A stretch of DNA of 53,906 nucleotides from an uncultured Coriobacteriaceae bacterium. GTDB lineage: Bacteria; Actinomycetota; Coriobacteriia; Coriobacteriales; Eggerthellaceae. The notes under the pieces are model-generated. The model worked only from the letters and a program-made list of their open reading frames with translations, was not told the origin of the DNA and searched no databases. The position numbers and the translations under genes are program-made. The DNA is taken from assembly GCA_900550055.1 (NCBI GenBank), contig URQU01000009.1:1-53906 (forward strand), read 5' to 3'. This document shows, in pieces, positions 41,401-49,423 of this stretch; the stretch's first letter is position 1, and every line of letters starts with the position of its first letter.

Positions 41401-42198
41401 CGCGCCAGAACGCTGTTCGGCACTGGCACTGCAACAACCAATGACGACGGCAAGATCTCGTTTGGCGCGGAAGGCCACGCAATGAGCAATTGCACGCTCT
41501 ACCAGCTCGTGGAATCGAAGGCGCCTGAGGGCTACGCCGTAGCAGAGCCCAAGTGGATCATGCTCAAGGGCAACGCGAGCGACGAGCATTACCAGGCTGC
41601 GCTTGAACGGGCGAAGCGCATCGTTGCGGAGGTCATCGGCGATGACAGGAAGGACGAGATCATCGGCGATGACAAGAAGGATGAGATCTGGGTCTATGAC
41701 AACCGTTTGACGGGATCTGCGGTCATCAAAGCGAAGAAGGTGCTCAAAGGCGGCACCTTCAAGGCGGGGCAGTTCTCGTTCGCGCTCAAGAACGCAGAGG
41801 GCAAGGTGCTCCAAACGGTGACCAACGACGCCGAGGGCAACGTTTCCTTCACCGTTGAGTGCAGCAAAGCGGGCGAATACCGCTACACCATCTCCGAGGT
41901 CGTCCCCGAGGGCGCTGAGGGCAACGTCAAGGACCACATCACCTACGACACCGCCGAGCATGGCGTCACGGTCAACGTGGCCAATGGCGACGGGAAGCTT
42001 GACGCCACCGTCTCCTACGACGGCGGAACATCGGCCCCGCCGACCTTCACCAACAAGTATTCGGCAACCCTTCCCGCCGCCGGCGGCGTGGGAACGATGG
42101 TCACGTACCTGATCGGTGCCGTGCTTGTTTCCCTTGCTGCCGTCCGGATACATCTTCGTCGCAACCGCGCGAAGAAGGGAGGGCTGAGCCGTGATTAG
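38455..42198 (+). CDS. Large LPxTG-type surface adhesin, probable pilus tip protein
   Basis: A 1247-residue cell-wall protein. A signal peptide (MVKRRG, then a Cys/Ala-rich hydrophobic stretch, cleavage near VRA-EG) is followed by several tandem b-sandwich repeats of the collagen-binding/adhesin stalk type (WTVTLxxGxxxADxxxFxDTL), an SpaA-like prealbumin domain near 950-1060, a Spy0128-type isopeptide pilin domain (AGQFSFALKNAEGK, CSKAGEYRYTISEV), the sorting motif LPAAG, a hydrophobic helix and a basic tail. LPAAG is a variant sorting signal. ATG 38455 is chosen over the frame start at 38389 because the signal peptide begins there. It overlaps the next pilin gene by 8 bases. Confidence 0.88.
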   Translation: MVKRRGCSICCVLCAAFAIVAAFCFCDVASPVRAEGAQKASASIPINKDTATVTVNLFADEYHNKPLDGAVTSATHLYGAFSAHFLHGKAPSVGNEVAVYYFPDTIVVDDNVGGDLIEGSGADAVKAGTWKIENNKAIFTFNESWLKDNPADIYVAANFSFELANKDTGSGGSAIVEFPGAGSIKIDTKDGNVTGAKSGAFSQSADGVAKVTWTVTLGVESYATNVKFADMLGDNFSFVDGSFTLDGKKLDPQPTIDGQIATLDNLGNLSQGNHTITYETVLKSGVSLNNGEYIDKQEASKNTATWEWGGAGDRQNGTVTAAPGKFRYDMIAKSNGSGTPSDITWTVTLNRGELKADMSGYKFTDTLDAKQTYIGSYTVYKGSSGSEVLATGMLDTSQSSFTYTFPTDLADKYATYRIVYHTKMNDTSSYDTVRNDATIEREGSVSGTGEGRFTPQLVGTPITKRLVSSDEAATTGRATWETRVALKAIVDAVHPDKVTVKDTFQTAWSQNIGVDLDSITIKIGETVLVRGQNADWKLTDNYAVGGIKRNFNLDIYVNDKVKAALENEDYAVITYATTSDALPGWYSNFASVSVNGKAYLTNPIYYYLDQETTPAVEKPEAESKVVWDEGFDWSAVDGSNEKGAWVVDWTVYANRQKSAAGEYYGAGKLGGAPLNIIDALPDGMSYVSGSAKFTLVQNTYDKHTGYYGGNESRTVVTDQQLAAGNVSSDGNAVTFSVPTTALGDYAGYAKLTYKTAVKRGALDVSKNETTFTNSASAESGNKKFESGSGTVAIKNNVLAKTGAQVDSSNRIKYTILVNESAVDLMRTSDFLELVDTMDAKCTLVPSTLKVYEWGNGTWQLLGDSAYSSKMEQVDGGAGTCTKLTLNVPDEKYLKVEYEVIPSGNPGDKVFLSNTAKLTGVVEGAATDAQTWTVKNVSASAGGNGYGITMTKYDKQQVGATLKGAEFTLYSVDMDQAETVGVERARTLFGTGTATTNDDGKISFGAEGHAMSNCTLYQLVESKAPEGYAVAEPKWIMLKGNASDEHYQAALERAKRIVAEVIGDDRKDEIIGDDKKDEIWVYDNRLTGSAVIKAKKVLKGGTFKAGQFSFALKNAEGKVLQTVTNDAEGNVSFTVECSKAGEYRYTISEVVPEGAEGNVKDHITYDTAEHGVTVNVANGDGKLDATVSYDGGTSAPPTFTNKYSATLPAAGGVGTMVTYLIGAVLVSLAAVRIHLRRNRAKKGGLSRD
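41638..41691 (+). repeat. Two 27-bp tandem repeats inside the adhesin
   Basis: The codons for GDDRKDEII and GDDKKDEIW follow each other at 41638-41664 and 41665-41691. They form a charged linker between the SpaA-like and isopeptide domains, a typical place for slippage-driven length variation. Confidence 0.75.
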
Positions 42199-43891
42199 CT
42201 GTAGCTTCAGGCTTCGTGCCCCAAGGCTCGTCGCCCTTCTTTGCGCGTTTGCGCTCGTGCTTTCGTCGATTCTGCCAGGGGCGGCCTCGGCTTCCTCCGC
42301 ATCTGGGCATGCCGCAGCTACCGGCACCCTTACGGTGTCGGGTTCGGTCGCGGACGCGTACGAGGCGTACCAGCTCTTCAGCGCGGATGTTTCCGATGGG
42401 GACGGCTCTGGGGACAAGCTGGCAACGGGCGTGGCGTGGGCGAGCGATGCCGTGCGCGACGCGGCGCTTCCTGTTTTGCGCGAGGCTGGCATGGATATTG
42501 CGGGAGCCGTTGCCCAGGACGTTGCCGAGTGGCTTGACGCCGACGGGCATATGACCCCTTCGCTGGCTACGGGGCTCGCTCGCGCGATTCGCGTGTCCGG
42601 TGTGGAGCCCGAGACGATTCCCGCCGGCTGTAGCGTGGAGCTTTCCGCCGGGTATTGGCTTGTTGTTGCTGAAGAGGACGCCATCGGCCAGTCTCAGGCG
42701 GGCACTGCGGCGATATTCACGCTGGTGGGTGGCGCTCCGGTGACCGTTGCGTCCAAGGCCGCTGTGCCGGTGGTTGGCAAGCACGTGCTTGAGGATTCGG
42801 ACGGGGCGTGGCGGAAAGCCGCCGACGCCACCGTGGGCGATGACCTGTACTGGCGCCTTTGCGCCACGATCCCGGCGGGCCTTGTCGGCTACGACGCGTA
42901 CGCGGTCGAGTTCGCCGACGCCATGAGCGCGGGGCTCGATTCCTCCAAGGTTGCTTCGAGCGTGCGCGTTTATGTAGCCGCGGGAACCGACGGCGGTTTC
43001 GATGCAGTCGCCGTTTCGGGCGGTTCGGCCGGCGCCGAGCCCGTTGACGGGTGGATGGACATTACTGCCGGGTGCATTGTCTCGGTTGACGCCGGGACGA
43101 ACGCATTCGCCGTGCGAACGAGCGACCTTGTTTCCGCGCTTGGCGGCGAGGAGAAGTTCGCCGCCGGGGCCCGTGTGGTGGTGGTTTACAACGCGCCGCT
43201 GGGCGCGAGCGCCAACCGCGGGGCGGAGCAGGGCAACCCCAACGAGGTGTATCTGCGTTACCCGCGTTCCCCTTTCGCCGACCAGGGCGGGGAGGGCGGC
43301 TATACCCGTACCCCGAGTGACAATGCCTGTGCCTATACCTGGGATGTTGCGCTCACCAAGTGCGCGAGCGACGACCAAAGGCCGCTTTCGGGCGCCGTGC
43401 TGCGCGTTACCGATGACCGCGGGCGCCGGCTTGCGGCCGATGGGACGTGGGTCGAGGGCGACGCGACCATCACCACTGGCGCGGGCGGGCGTGTTGCGGT
43501 CAGCGGCGTGGACTCCGGGGCACTTACGGTCGAGGAGGTCGCGGCGCCTGAGAACTACGCTGGCTTCACGGGCGCCCGAACGCTTGCTCTTGCAGTCGAG
43601 GGGCTTGACGTCGAGCAGGTCGCAGCTGCACGGCCGACGCTTTCCGTGTCCGCCGAGAAGCCGCTGCGCGTTGACGGGGCGAATGTCGCCTCGGGCGCCG
43701 TGGAGGTTGCGGTCCTGAACTCCCCGAAGCCCTCAAGCCCGGGCGAGTGGCTCGCCGGGCTTCTACCCAAGACCGGCGACCGGCGCCTGGCTATTGTGGT
43801 TGCGCTCGTAGTCGCCGGGACGGCAGCCGCGATCCTACTTGTGGTCGGATCTCGTTTCATCAGGCGGGGAGGAGGTCGTCGTGATAAGTAG
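42191..43891 (+). CDS. Pilin subunit with LPKTG sorting signal (minor or basal pilin)
   Basis: A 566-residue fimbrial protein. An N-terminal signal peptide (LVALLCAFALVLSSILPGAASA) precedes a FimA-like N-terminal domain (YEAYQLFSAD, LSAGYWLVVA), an isopeptide-type middle domain with VVVVYNAPL, an SpaA-like domain with the E-box-like LTVEEVAAPENYAG, and the LPKTG motif with hydrophobic tail and basic end. Its sequence parallels the next pilin but is more divergent and alanine/glycine-rich. The GTG start lies inside the end of the adhesin gene with AAGGGAGGG upstream. Confidence 0.88.
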   Translation: MISCSFRLRAPRLVALLCAFALVLSSILPGAASASSASGHAAATGTLTVSGSVADAYEAYQLFSADVSDGDGSGDKLATGVAWASDAVRDAALPVLREAGMDIAGAVAQDVAEWLDADGHMTPSLATGLARAIRVSGVEPETIPAGCSVELSAGYWLVVAEEDAIGQSQAGTAAIFTLVGGAPVTVASKAAVPVVGKHVLEDSDGAWRKAADATVGDDLYWRLCATIPAGLVGYDAYAVEFADAMSAGLDSSKVASSVRVYVAAGTDGGFDAVAVSGGSAGAEPVDGWMDITAGCIVSVDAGTNAFAVRTSDLVSALGGEEKFAAGARVVVVYNAPLGASANRGAEQGNPNEVYLRYPRSPFADQGGEGGYTRTPSDNACAYTWDVALTKCASDDQRPLSGAVLRVTDDRGRRLAADGTWVEGDATITTGAGGRVAVSGVDSGALTVEEVAAPENYAGFTGARTLALAVEGLDVEQVAAARPTLSVSAEKPLRVDGANVASGAVEVAVLNSPKPSSPGEWLAGLLPKTGDRRLAIVVALVVAGTAAAILLVVGSRFIRRGGGRRDK

Positions 43892-44026
43892 CCGTTGCGC
43901 GCTATTTGACGTGTCGCTCCCGCCATAGCCGTGCCGCCGTTCGTTTGCTTCCGGCGCTCGGCTCGAAAGGCGGTTTGAGCGCCGCATTCATTGCATCAGC
44001 ACTCTTCGAATAGAAAGGAACCAGAA

Positions 44027-45796
44027 TTGAAAGCACAGAAGAAGTTCGCTCGTTTTGCCCTTGCGGCGGGCCTTACCGCGACGATGGCCTTCGGCAACGT
44101 CGCCGCCCCTACAGTCATGGCGTTTGCAGATACGGGGTCGGCCGTCACGTTCGCGGATGCCGATTATGCAACGTCCACGACCTATAAGGGCATCCAGATT
44201 TTCAAGGCGATAGTTGCGACGACTGGCGAGGATACGAAGGTGAGCAACATCGAGTGGGCTAGCGATGCCGCCAAGGAGGCCGTGGTGGCCGCCATCAAGG
44301 CGAAGGACACGTCCTTTGCCAGCGACCACGCGCAGGATGCCGCCGATTGGCTGAACGCCAACGCCGGGGTTGACGGGACCGACTCGAAGGTCGCGAGCGA
44401 CAACGTCCTGAGCTTGATCGCTGCCAACCTGGAGGGCAAGCCCGGCTGGGAGACGACGACCGCGGGCAACCCGTCTCTTTCCAACCTCGAGGCGGGCTAT
44501 TGGCTCTTCCTCACTGCCACCGCCGGCAAGCCCGACGGCAAATCGACCGACGCGTTCACCTCTCCTGTATACGCCGTGATTGATGGCGTCAACCCCACGA
44601 CTATTACTCCCAAGAAGGGCGTTCCCACGGTCGAGAAGAAGGTCCTCGACGACGCGGATGCCGTCGCCCCTGACATCAAGGGCTCCGACAGATGGAAGGA
44701 CGTCGCCGACTCCCAGATCGGCCAGGAGGTGAACTATAGGCTCACCGGTACCATCGCCAGCAACTACGCCACCTTCAGCACCTACGCCTACAAGTTCACG
44801 GACGTGCTTTCCGACGGCCTTGACTATGTCAACGGCTCGGTTGAGGTGTACGCGGTGAACGGTGGCACTTATTCCCTGGTCGATGCGAACAAGTACGACG
44901 TGGCTTGGGACGCAAAAACGCTGACGGTCGAGTTCAAGGTCGATGACGTCAAGCGGGGCCTCAAGGACGTTGACGGTGTGACCGCAGACACCCAGATCGT
45001 CGTCTTCTACAAGGCCAAGCTCAACGGCAGCGCCGTGATCGGCAACGCAACTGCTGGCAACAAGGGCGGTAACCCCAACACCGTCAAGCTCGAGTACTCC
45101 AACAACCCGTATGCCGCCGGCACGGGCGAGACGATCGAGGACACCGTCGCCGACTTCGCGTTCAAGCTCAACCTCAACAAGGTTGACCAGGGCACTGAAA
45201 AGGGCCTTCCGCGCGCCGTATTCACCATCCAGTCTCATGACGCGAACACCGATGGCTATTACATCGCCTCGAAGACGGACGCTACCGAGGGCGTTGTCGA
45301 GGGCCAGCTCGTGAAGGTTAACGACGCTAACAACCTTCCCGACTACGTGAAATTTACGTCCGGCGACGACGGCAAGATCGCCGCCTCCGGCCTTGATGCC
45401 GGTTCCTACAAGGTGACCGAGGTCCAAACCCCCGACAACACCAAGTACATCAAGGCCGACCCCTTCACCTTCACCATCACCCCGAACTATGACGATTCGA
45501 CGATGAAGGTGACGAGCCTTACGGCGGCGGTCTCCGAGTCCGACAAGGGTCGTAGCGATATCGCCTTCGGCACGCTCGACGGCACTGCCGGCGACCACAA
45601 GCTGACCGGCAAGGATGGCACCGGCACCAACGCCGCCACCGGCGAGGTCACCATCAACGTCGGCAACACCAAGTCCGTGGGGCTTCCCATCACCGGTCTT
45701 GACGGCGTGACGCTTACCTGGATCGCGGGCGGAGTCATGCTCGTCATCGGCGTGGCGCGCATCATCCGCCGCCGTCGCTCGGAGTCCGAGGAGTAG
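44027..45796 (+). CDS. Major pilin subunit with LPITG sorting signal
   Basis: A 589-residue fimbrial shaft protein. The signal peptide is KKFARFALAAGLTATMAFG with cleavage near AFA-DT. It has a FimA-like domain with YKGIQIFKAIV and LEAGYWLFLTA, the lysine-rich motif ITPKKGVPTVEKKV at the usual place of the pilin-motif lysine, an SpaA-like domain with YKVTEVQTPDN (E-box), and LPITG plus membrane helix and basic tail. A TTG start at 44027 is inferred from GAAAGGAA 6 bases upstream and the signal peptide; no ATG fits. The sortase gene begins on the base after its stop. Confidence 0.9.
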   Translation: MKAQKKFARFALAAGLTATMAFGNVAAPTVMAFADTGSAVTFADADYATSTTYKGIQIFKAIVATTGEDTKVSNIEWASDAAKEAVVAAIKAKDTSFASDHAQDAADWLNANAGVDGTDSKVASDNVLSLIAANLEGKPGWETTTAGNPSLSNLEAGYWLFLTATAGKPDGKSTDAFTSPVYAVIDGVNPTTITPKKGVPTVEKKVLDDADAVAPDIKGSDRWKDVADSQIGQEVNYRLTGTIASNYATFSTYAYKFTDVLSDGLDYVNGSVEVYAVNGGTYSLVDANKYDVAWDAKTLTVEFKVDDVKRGLKDVDGVTADTQIVVFYKAKLNGSAVIGNATAGNKGGNPNTVKLEYSNNPYAAGTGETIEDTVADFAFKLNLNKVDQGTEKGLPRAVFTIQSHDANTDGYYIASKTDATEGVVEGQLVKVNDANNLPDYVKFTSGDDGKIAASGLDAGSYKVTEVQTPDNTKYIKADPFTFTITPNYDDSTMKVTSLTAAVSESDKGRSDIAFGTLDGTAGDHKLTGKDGTGTNAATGEVTINVGNTKSVGLPITGLDGVTLTWIAGGVMLVIGVARIIRRRRSESEE

Positions 45797-46690
45797 ATGC
45801 AGCGCCGAGACAAGCATGCGGCAACGGGCGCCTCTGCTCCGAGCGGCAAGAGGCGCCGCAAGCGTCTGCCTCGCTGGGCCGACCGACTCATCACCATGGT
45901 CGTCATCCTTATCGGCGTCGGCCTTATGGTGTGGCCTTGGGTCCTCGACCGGTTCGAGGCTGCGGGCGTTTTCAACCAGATCGATGCCGTATCTAGTACG
46001 GTGGACGCTCTTCCCGCGCAGGAGCGCGAGTGGATTCTTCTTCAGGCGCGCTCGTATAACGAGCTGCTTGTCGGCGAGAGTCCCGAGCTTCCTGCCGACC
46101 AGGTCGCACCCTACGAGGAGCAGCTCATATTCGACCGTGACCCCATGATGAGCTGGGTTGAGATCCCCTCCATCAACGTGAGCATGCCCATTTACCACGG
46201 CACGGGCGAGGAGGCGCTCATGGCTGGCGTCGGCCACCTTGAGGGAACGAGTTTGCCTGTGGGCGGGACATCTTCCCATTGCGTGCTCACGGCCCACTCC
46301 GGCATGCGCAATCTCAGCATATTCGACGACATCCACGCGCTTGAGGAGGGCGACCTGGTTCTTCTCCACACCATGAACCAGACGCTTGCGTATAGAGTGG
46401 TGGGCTCCGAAGTGGTGTGGCCCGACGAGGTCGAATCGCTGGCCATTGAGCCGGGGGCCGACAAGCTCACGCTTGTGACCTGCACGCCTTACGGCGTGAA
46501 CGACCACCGGCTGCTCGTCCATTGCGATCGCACCGAATATGTCGAGCAGGAGGCGACCGACCAGAAGAGCCTTCTGGCAAGGCATTGGGGCAAGCGCGAG
46601 ATCGCGGTCCTCATCGTCGCGGTAGCCATGGCGCTTATTCTGCTGGATGTTGTCGTCCATCGCCTTCGCCGGAGACGCGGTGACGGTTGA
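45797..46690 (+). CDS. Class C (pilus-assembling) sortase
   Basis: A 297-residue membrane-anchored transpeptidase with an N-terminal and a C-terminal transmembrane helix, the arrangement of class C sortases. The catalytic triad is His167 (LTAHSG), Cys229 (TLVTCTPYG) and Arg238 (NDHRLLV). A DP-containing lid segment (FDRDPMMSW) precedes the b-barrel. It should polymerise the LPITG pilin through the pilin-motif lysine and link the other two subunits. It directly follows the major pilin gene. Confidence 0.94.
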   Translation: MQRRDKHAATGASAPSGKRRRKRLPRWADRLITMVVILIGVGLMVWPWVLDRFEAAGVFNQIDAVSSTVDALPAQEREWILLQARSYNELLVGESPELPADQVAPYEEQLIFDRDPMMSWVEIPSINVSMPIYHGTGEEALMAGVGHLEGTSLPVGGTSSHCVLTAHSGMRNLSIFDDIHALEEGDLVLLHTMNQTLAYRVVGSEVVWPDEVESLAIEPGADKLTLVTCTPYGVNDHRLLVHCDRTEYVEQEATDQKSLLARHWGKREIAVLIVAVAMALILLDVVVHRLRRRRGDG

Positions 46691-46725
46691 CTCGTTCGCC
46701 CTTCGTAGACAGGGGACGGGGATCT

Positions 46726-46779
46726 GAACAGGGGACGTAGCGCCGTTCGCAAAGCTGAACGGTGCTACGTCCCCTGTTC
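46726..46779. repeat. Hairpin repeat, copy right of the pilus locus
   Basis: GAACAGGGGACGTAGC (46726-46741) pairs perfectly with GCTACGTCCCCTGTTC (46764-46779); GCCGTTC and GAACGGT extend the stem around a GCAAAGCT loop. A partial extra arm (ACAGGGGACGG, 46709-46719) sits just before it. It is related to the copy at 37937. Confidence 0.8.
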
Positions 46780-46876
46780 GGCTTCTGCGCTGCGTTGCTG
46801 CGTTCGAGGGCCGATAATCTTTCTGGCTCACCGGTTCACCCGCTGCGCTTGATCCCGAAACGGCCTATCGGTCCCT

Positions 46877-46882
46877 TATAAT
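46877..46882 (+). promoter_or_regulatory. Putative -10 box
   Basis: TATAAT lies about 158 bp upstream of the membrane-protein start at 47040; no -35 box at good spacing is visible. The remainder of 46780-47039 holds no convincing gene. Confidence 0.35.
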
Positions 46883-47039
46883 GCGGCGTGATGTATGGGA
46901 GGGGGCAGCATGCCTGTCTTCTTCCTCGTCAATCTTTAGGCGATCGGTCGGGAGGGGCCGGGTTGCGCGCGTCTTGCGGCGGTCCGCTCTCCTTGTCGTT
47001 CGGCAGCAAGCTTTCCCAGCGGCGTACGAAAGGCATCAC

Positions 47040-48173
47040 ATGGCAGCTCTCAGCGAAAAAGAGAAGAAGCAGATCCTACGCTACTGCGTGTATCCCAAAA
47101 TCGCCCTGCTGGCCCTCGTTATGTCCTTCGTGCTGTGCGCTCTTATCGTGCCGCTGGAAATGATCGACGACCTGGTATTCCATAACGACGGCTTTGAGCC
47201 GGTTGGGCTTAATGTCGGAATCGCCCTTATCGCGCTCTGCGTTGTCGTTTTCTGCTTCTGCGCGCTTCGCCCGAAGTTCGGCATGCGTGGAAAACAATGG
47301 ATCGACCTGCAGAATCGCCTTTCGGTAAGGCAGACCCAAAGCGACCGTTCCGCTCAAGTTGCCGGCGTGCTTGCGACGCAAGCGGCGGGACGCTTGCTGC
47401 AGAACAGCGACAATAAAGCGGCACAGGCCCTTGGGGGCGCGGCCCAGGTCGCGGGGGCGATCGGCGCAGTTGGCACGGCGGCAGATATGCTTTCGGAGAG
47501 CGCGAACAATGCCGAAGCCATGGCCAAGGCCTACGGCGTTCCCATTCCGAATATCAAGAAGAAATTGGTAGCATGTGCAATCGTTCCCGTCCTTGTTCTC
47601 ATTGCGGTATACGTCCCGCAATATGCCCAGGGAAACCAGGAGACGCAGGAGAAGATCGCCCTTGCTGCCGAGCAAATCGATATTGCGGCAAACGCGCTGG
47701 CGCCGGTATGCCAGCGCGTTTCGGCAGATGACCCCTATGAGAGATACAAAGATTACGGCTATCACGTGAGGGGCTATCTGCGAGAAGGCGACTTTAGCTG
47801 GGACGGGGCTTACGTCTACTTGATCTTCGACGAATACGGAACGATGACGGAGATCTATTATTGCGAGGGCGTCGATGTCACCGCAAGCCTTGAGGAGAAC
47901 CTGAGCCAAGCCGAGCAAGACTTCCGTGCACTTAATGCCCCGCTTAGCGGCCTGGGCGTTTCCGTTGCCGATCCTGAGCTGCTCGCAACGTGCGCCATCC
48001 CCGCCGAATTCGAAGAAGCGTTCCTGCAAGGATCGTTCTATGAGGACATTCGCGTATACGACAATGACGCCCCTGTTCGCGTTGCCTGTTCCTTCGATAC
48101 CGAATCGGAGGAGGAGTTCGACGAATACTCAAGGCCGCAGATCGCGCTTTCGCTGCGGAAGGCGAATGCGTAG
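47040..48173 (+). CDS. Unrecognised membrane protein with alanine-rich linker
   Basis: A 377-residue protein I do not recognise. It has two N-terminal transmembrane helices (about 19-40 and 57-77), an Ala/Gly-rich amphipathic segment (LATQAAGRLLQNSDNKAAQA and beyond), a third helix near 180-197 and an acidic C-terminal domain of ~170 residues with aromatic strands (DGAYVYLIFDEYGTMTEIYY). The topology suggests a C-terminal domain outside the membrane or in the cytoplasm depending on orientation. The start with AAAGG upstream is likely. It stands alone between the pilus locus and the exporter gene. Confidence 0.65.
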   Translation: MAALSEKEKKQILRYCVYPKIALLALVMSFVLCALIVPLEMIDDLVFHNDGFEPVGLNVGIALIALCVVVFCFCALRPKFGMRGKQWIDLQNRLSVRQTQSDRSAQVAGVLATQAAGRLLQNSDNKAAQALGGAAQVAGAIGAVGTAADMLSESANNAEAMAKAYGVPIPNIKKKLVACAIVPVLVLIAVYVPQYAQGNQETQEKIALAAEQIDIAANALAPVCQRVSADDPYERYKDYGYHVRGYLREGDFSWDGAYVYLIFDEYGTMTEIYYCEGVDVTASLEENLSQAEQDFRALNAPLSGLGVSVADPELLATCAIPAEFEEAFLQGSFYEDIRVYDNDAPVRVACSFDTESEEEFDEYSRPQIALSLRKANA

Positions 48174-48260
48174 CGAGCATGGACTTTCGTTACCGCCCTC
48201 GGGTCCTGGGCGGGTGGGGTATGCCGTGACCGCTTGAAGGCAACCGCTGCTTGAGCAGGC

Positions 48261-48308
48261 GATCGCCCGATTTGCCGTAACTCGCTGGTTGTGGCAAACC
48301 GGGCGATC
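48261..48308. terminator. Hairpin between converging genes
   Basis: GATCGCCCG-A-TTTGCC (48261-48276) pairs with GGCAAA-C-CGGGCGATC (48293-48308) with one mismatch. It lies between the membrane-protein stop and the converging exporter stop. Confidence 0.65.
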
Positions 48309-48355
48309 TGAGTCAGGCTCTCTCTCCTGGTTATCTGCGCCGGGATCGCGGGGGC

Positions 48356-49264
48356 TTACGAAACCCGCTCGGGTTCCGCTGCCATCGCCTCTTGCGGGTA
48401 GGCCGGGGCGTGCAGACGAGGCGGCTCGATGGTGGCGACGAACACGCCTGCCATGATGAGCGCCGCGCCTAGGAAGGCGATGGGGGTCAAGACCTCGCCG
48501 ACAAGGAAAAACGAGAACACCGCAGAGCAGACCGGTTCGAGCGAGAAGGCGAACCCGGTGGTCTCGGCGGGAACATGCGGCTGCACGTAAGCCTGGGTGA
48601 TGAAGCCGTAGGCCGAGCAGATGAGCGCGAGGGCGATGATGACCGTGAGCTCGGTCGGGGTGCTGGGAAGCGTGATGCCGCCGAGCGCGGCGGCGCCGAT
48701 GCCCGAGAACAGGCCGGCGAAGGCCAGCTGCCAAACGCCCAAGGCCAGCGGGTCGACCTGTTCGACGAAACGTTTGCTGATGATGATGTGGGCGGCGTAG
48801 ACGAACGCCGAAAGCAGCATGACGAGCGCGCCGGGGTTGAGGCTGGTGAAGTCGGCGCCCGAGAGCAGCAGCATGCCGCCGGTCACGACGGCGGTGCCGA
48901 TGAGCACCTTGCGCTCGGGGGCGCGACGCAGCAGCAAAGCGTTGGCGAACGGCACGATCACGACCGTCAGGCTTTGCAAGAAGCCGGCAGTGGAAGCCGA
49001 GGTGAGGCTCGAGCCCAGGCACATGCAGGTGAGTTCGACCGCCATGATGGCGCCGATGACGGCGGCGCGGACGATGAGGTCGCGGTTGATGCGGAAGGTG
49101 CACTTGTGAAAAAGCAGCACGCAGACGATGAAGGCGATGGTGCAGCGCAGCGCGACGATGCTCGTGGCGTTCATGCCGTCCATGCCGATCTTCATCAAGG
49201 GGTACGAGAAGCCCCATGCGACGGGAACGGAAAACGAGAGCGCGATTGCCTTTTTGCGATCCAT
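48356..49264 (-). CDS. DMT-superfamily (EamA) transporter
   Basis: A 302-residue membrane protein with ten hydrophobic helices in two homologous halves, the EamA repeat pattern (VPVAWGFSYPLMKIG in the first half, GFITQAYVQPHVPAETTGFAFSLEPV in the second). Such proteins usually export metabolites or amino acids; the substrate is unknown. Start MDRKKAIALS has AAAGGAG upstream. It is divergent from a LysR gene, which probably regulates it. Confidence 0.9.
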   Translation of the reverse strand: MDRKKAIALSFSVPVAWGFSYPLMKIGMDGMNATSIVALRCTIAFIVCVLLFHKCTFRINRDLIVRAAVIGAIMAVELTCMCLGSSLTSASTAGFLQSLTVVIVPFANALLLRRAPERKVLIGTAVVTGGMLLLSGADFTSLNPGALVMLLSAFVYAAHIIISKRFVEQVDPLALGVWQLAFAGLFSGIGAAALGGITLPSTPTELTVIIALALICSAYGFITQAYVQPHVPAETTGFAFSLEPVCSAVFSFFLVGEVLTPIAFLGAALIMAGVFVATIEPPRLHAPAYPQEAMAAEPERVS

Positions 49265-49423
49265 GGGACTCCTTTTGTTTCGGAATTGTTTCACGAAAAG
49301 GATTGTGCGCTGCTAGAACGATGTAGTAAAGCGAATGTATCTTCAGTATGATTAAGCAATGCTAATAGAAGATATGCAGGCTGGGGCAAAACGTTTCACG
49401 GCCCCTTTTGCTACGGAGGCGTT

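Noticed and set aside
43988..46831. Minus-strand open frame of 947 codons opposite the major pilin and sortase
   Set aside because: The plus strand encodes a pilin with LPITG and a sortase with a full catalytic triad; the minus translation is repetitive Val/Gly/His/Arg sequence typical of a shadow.
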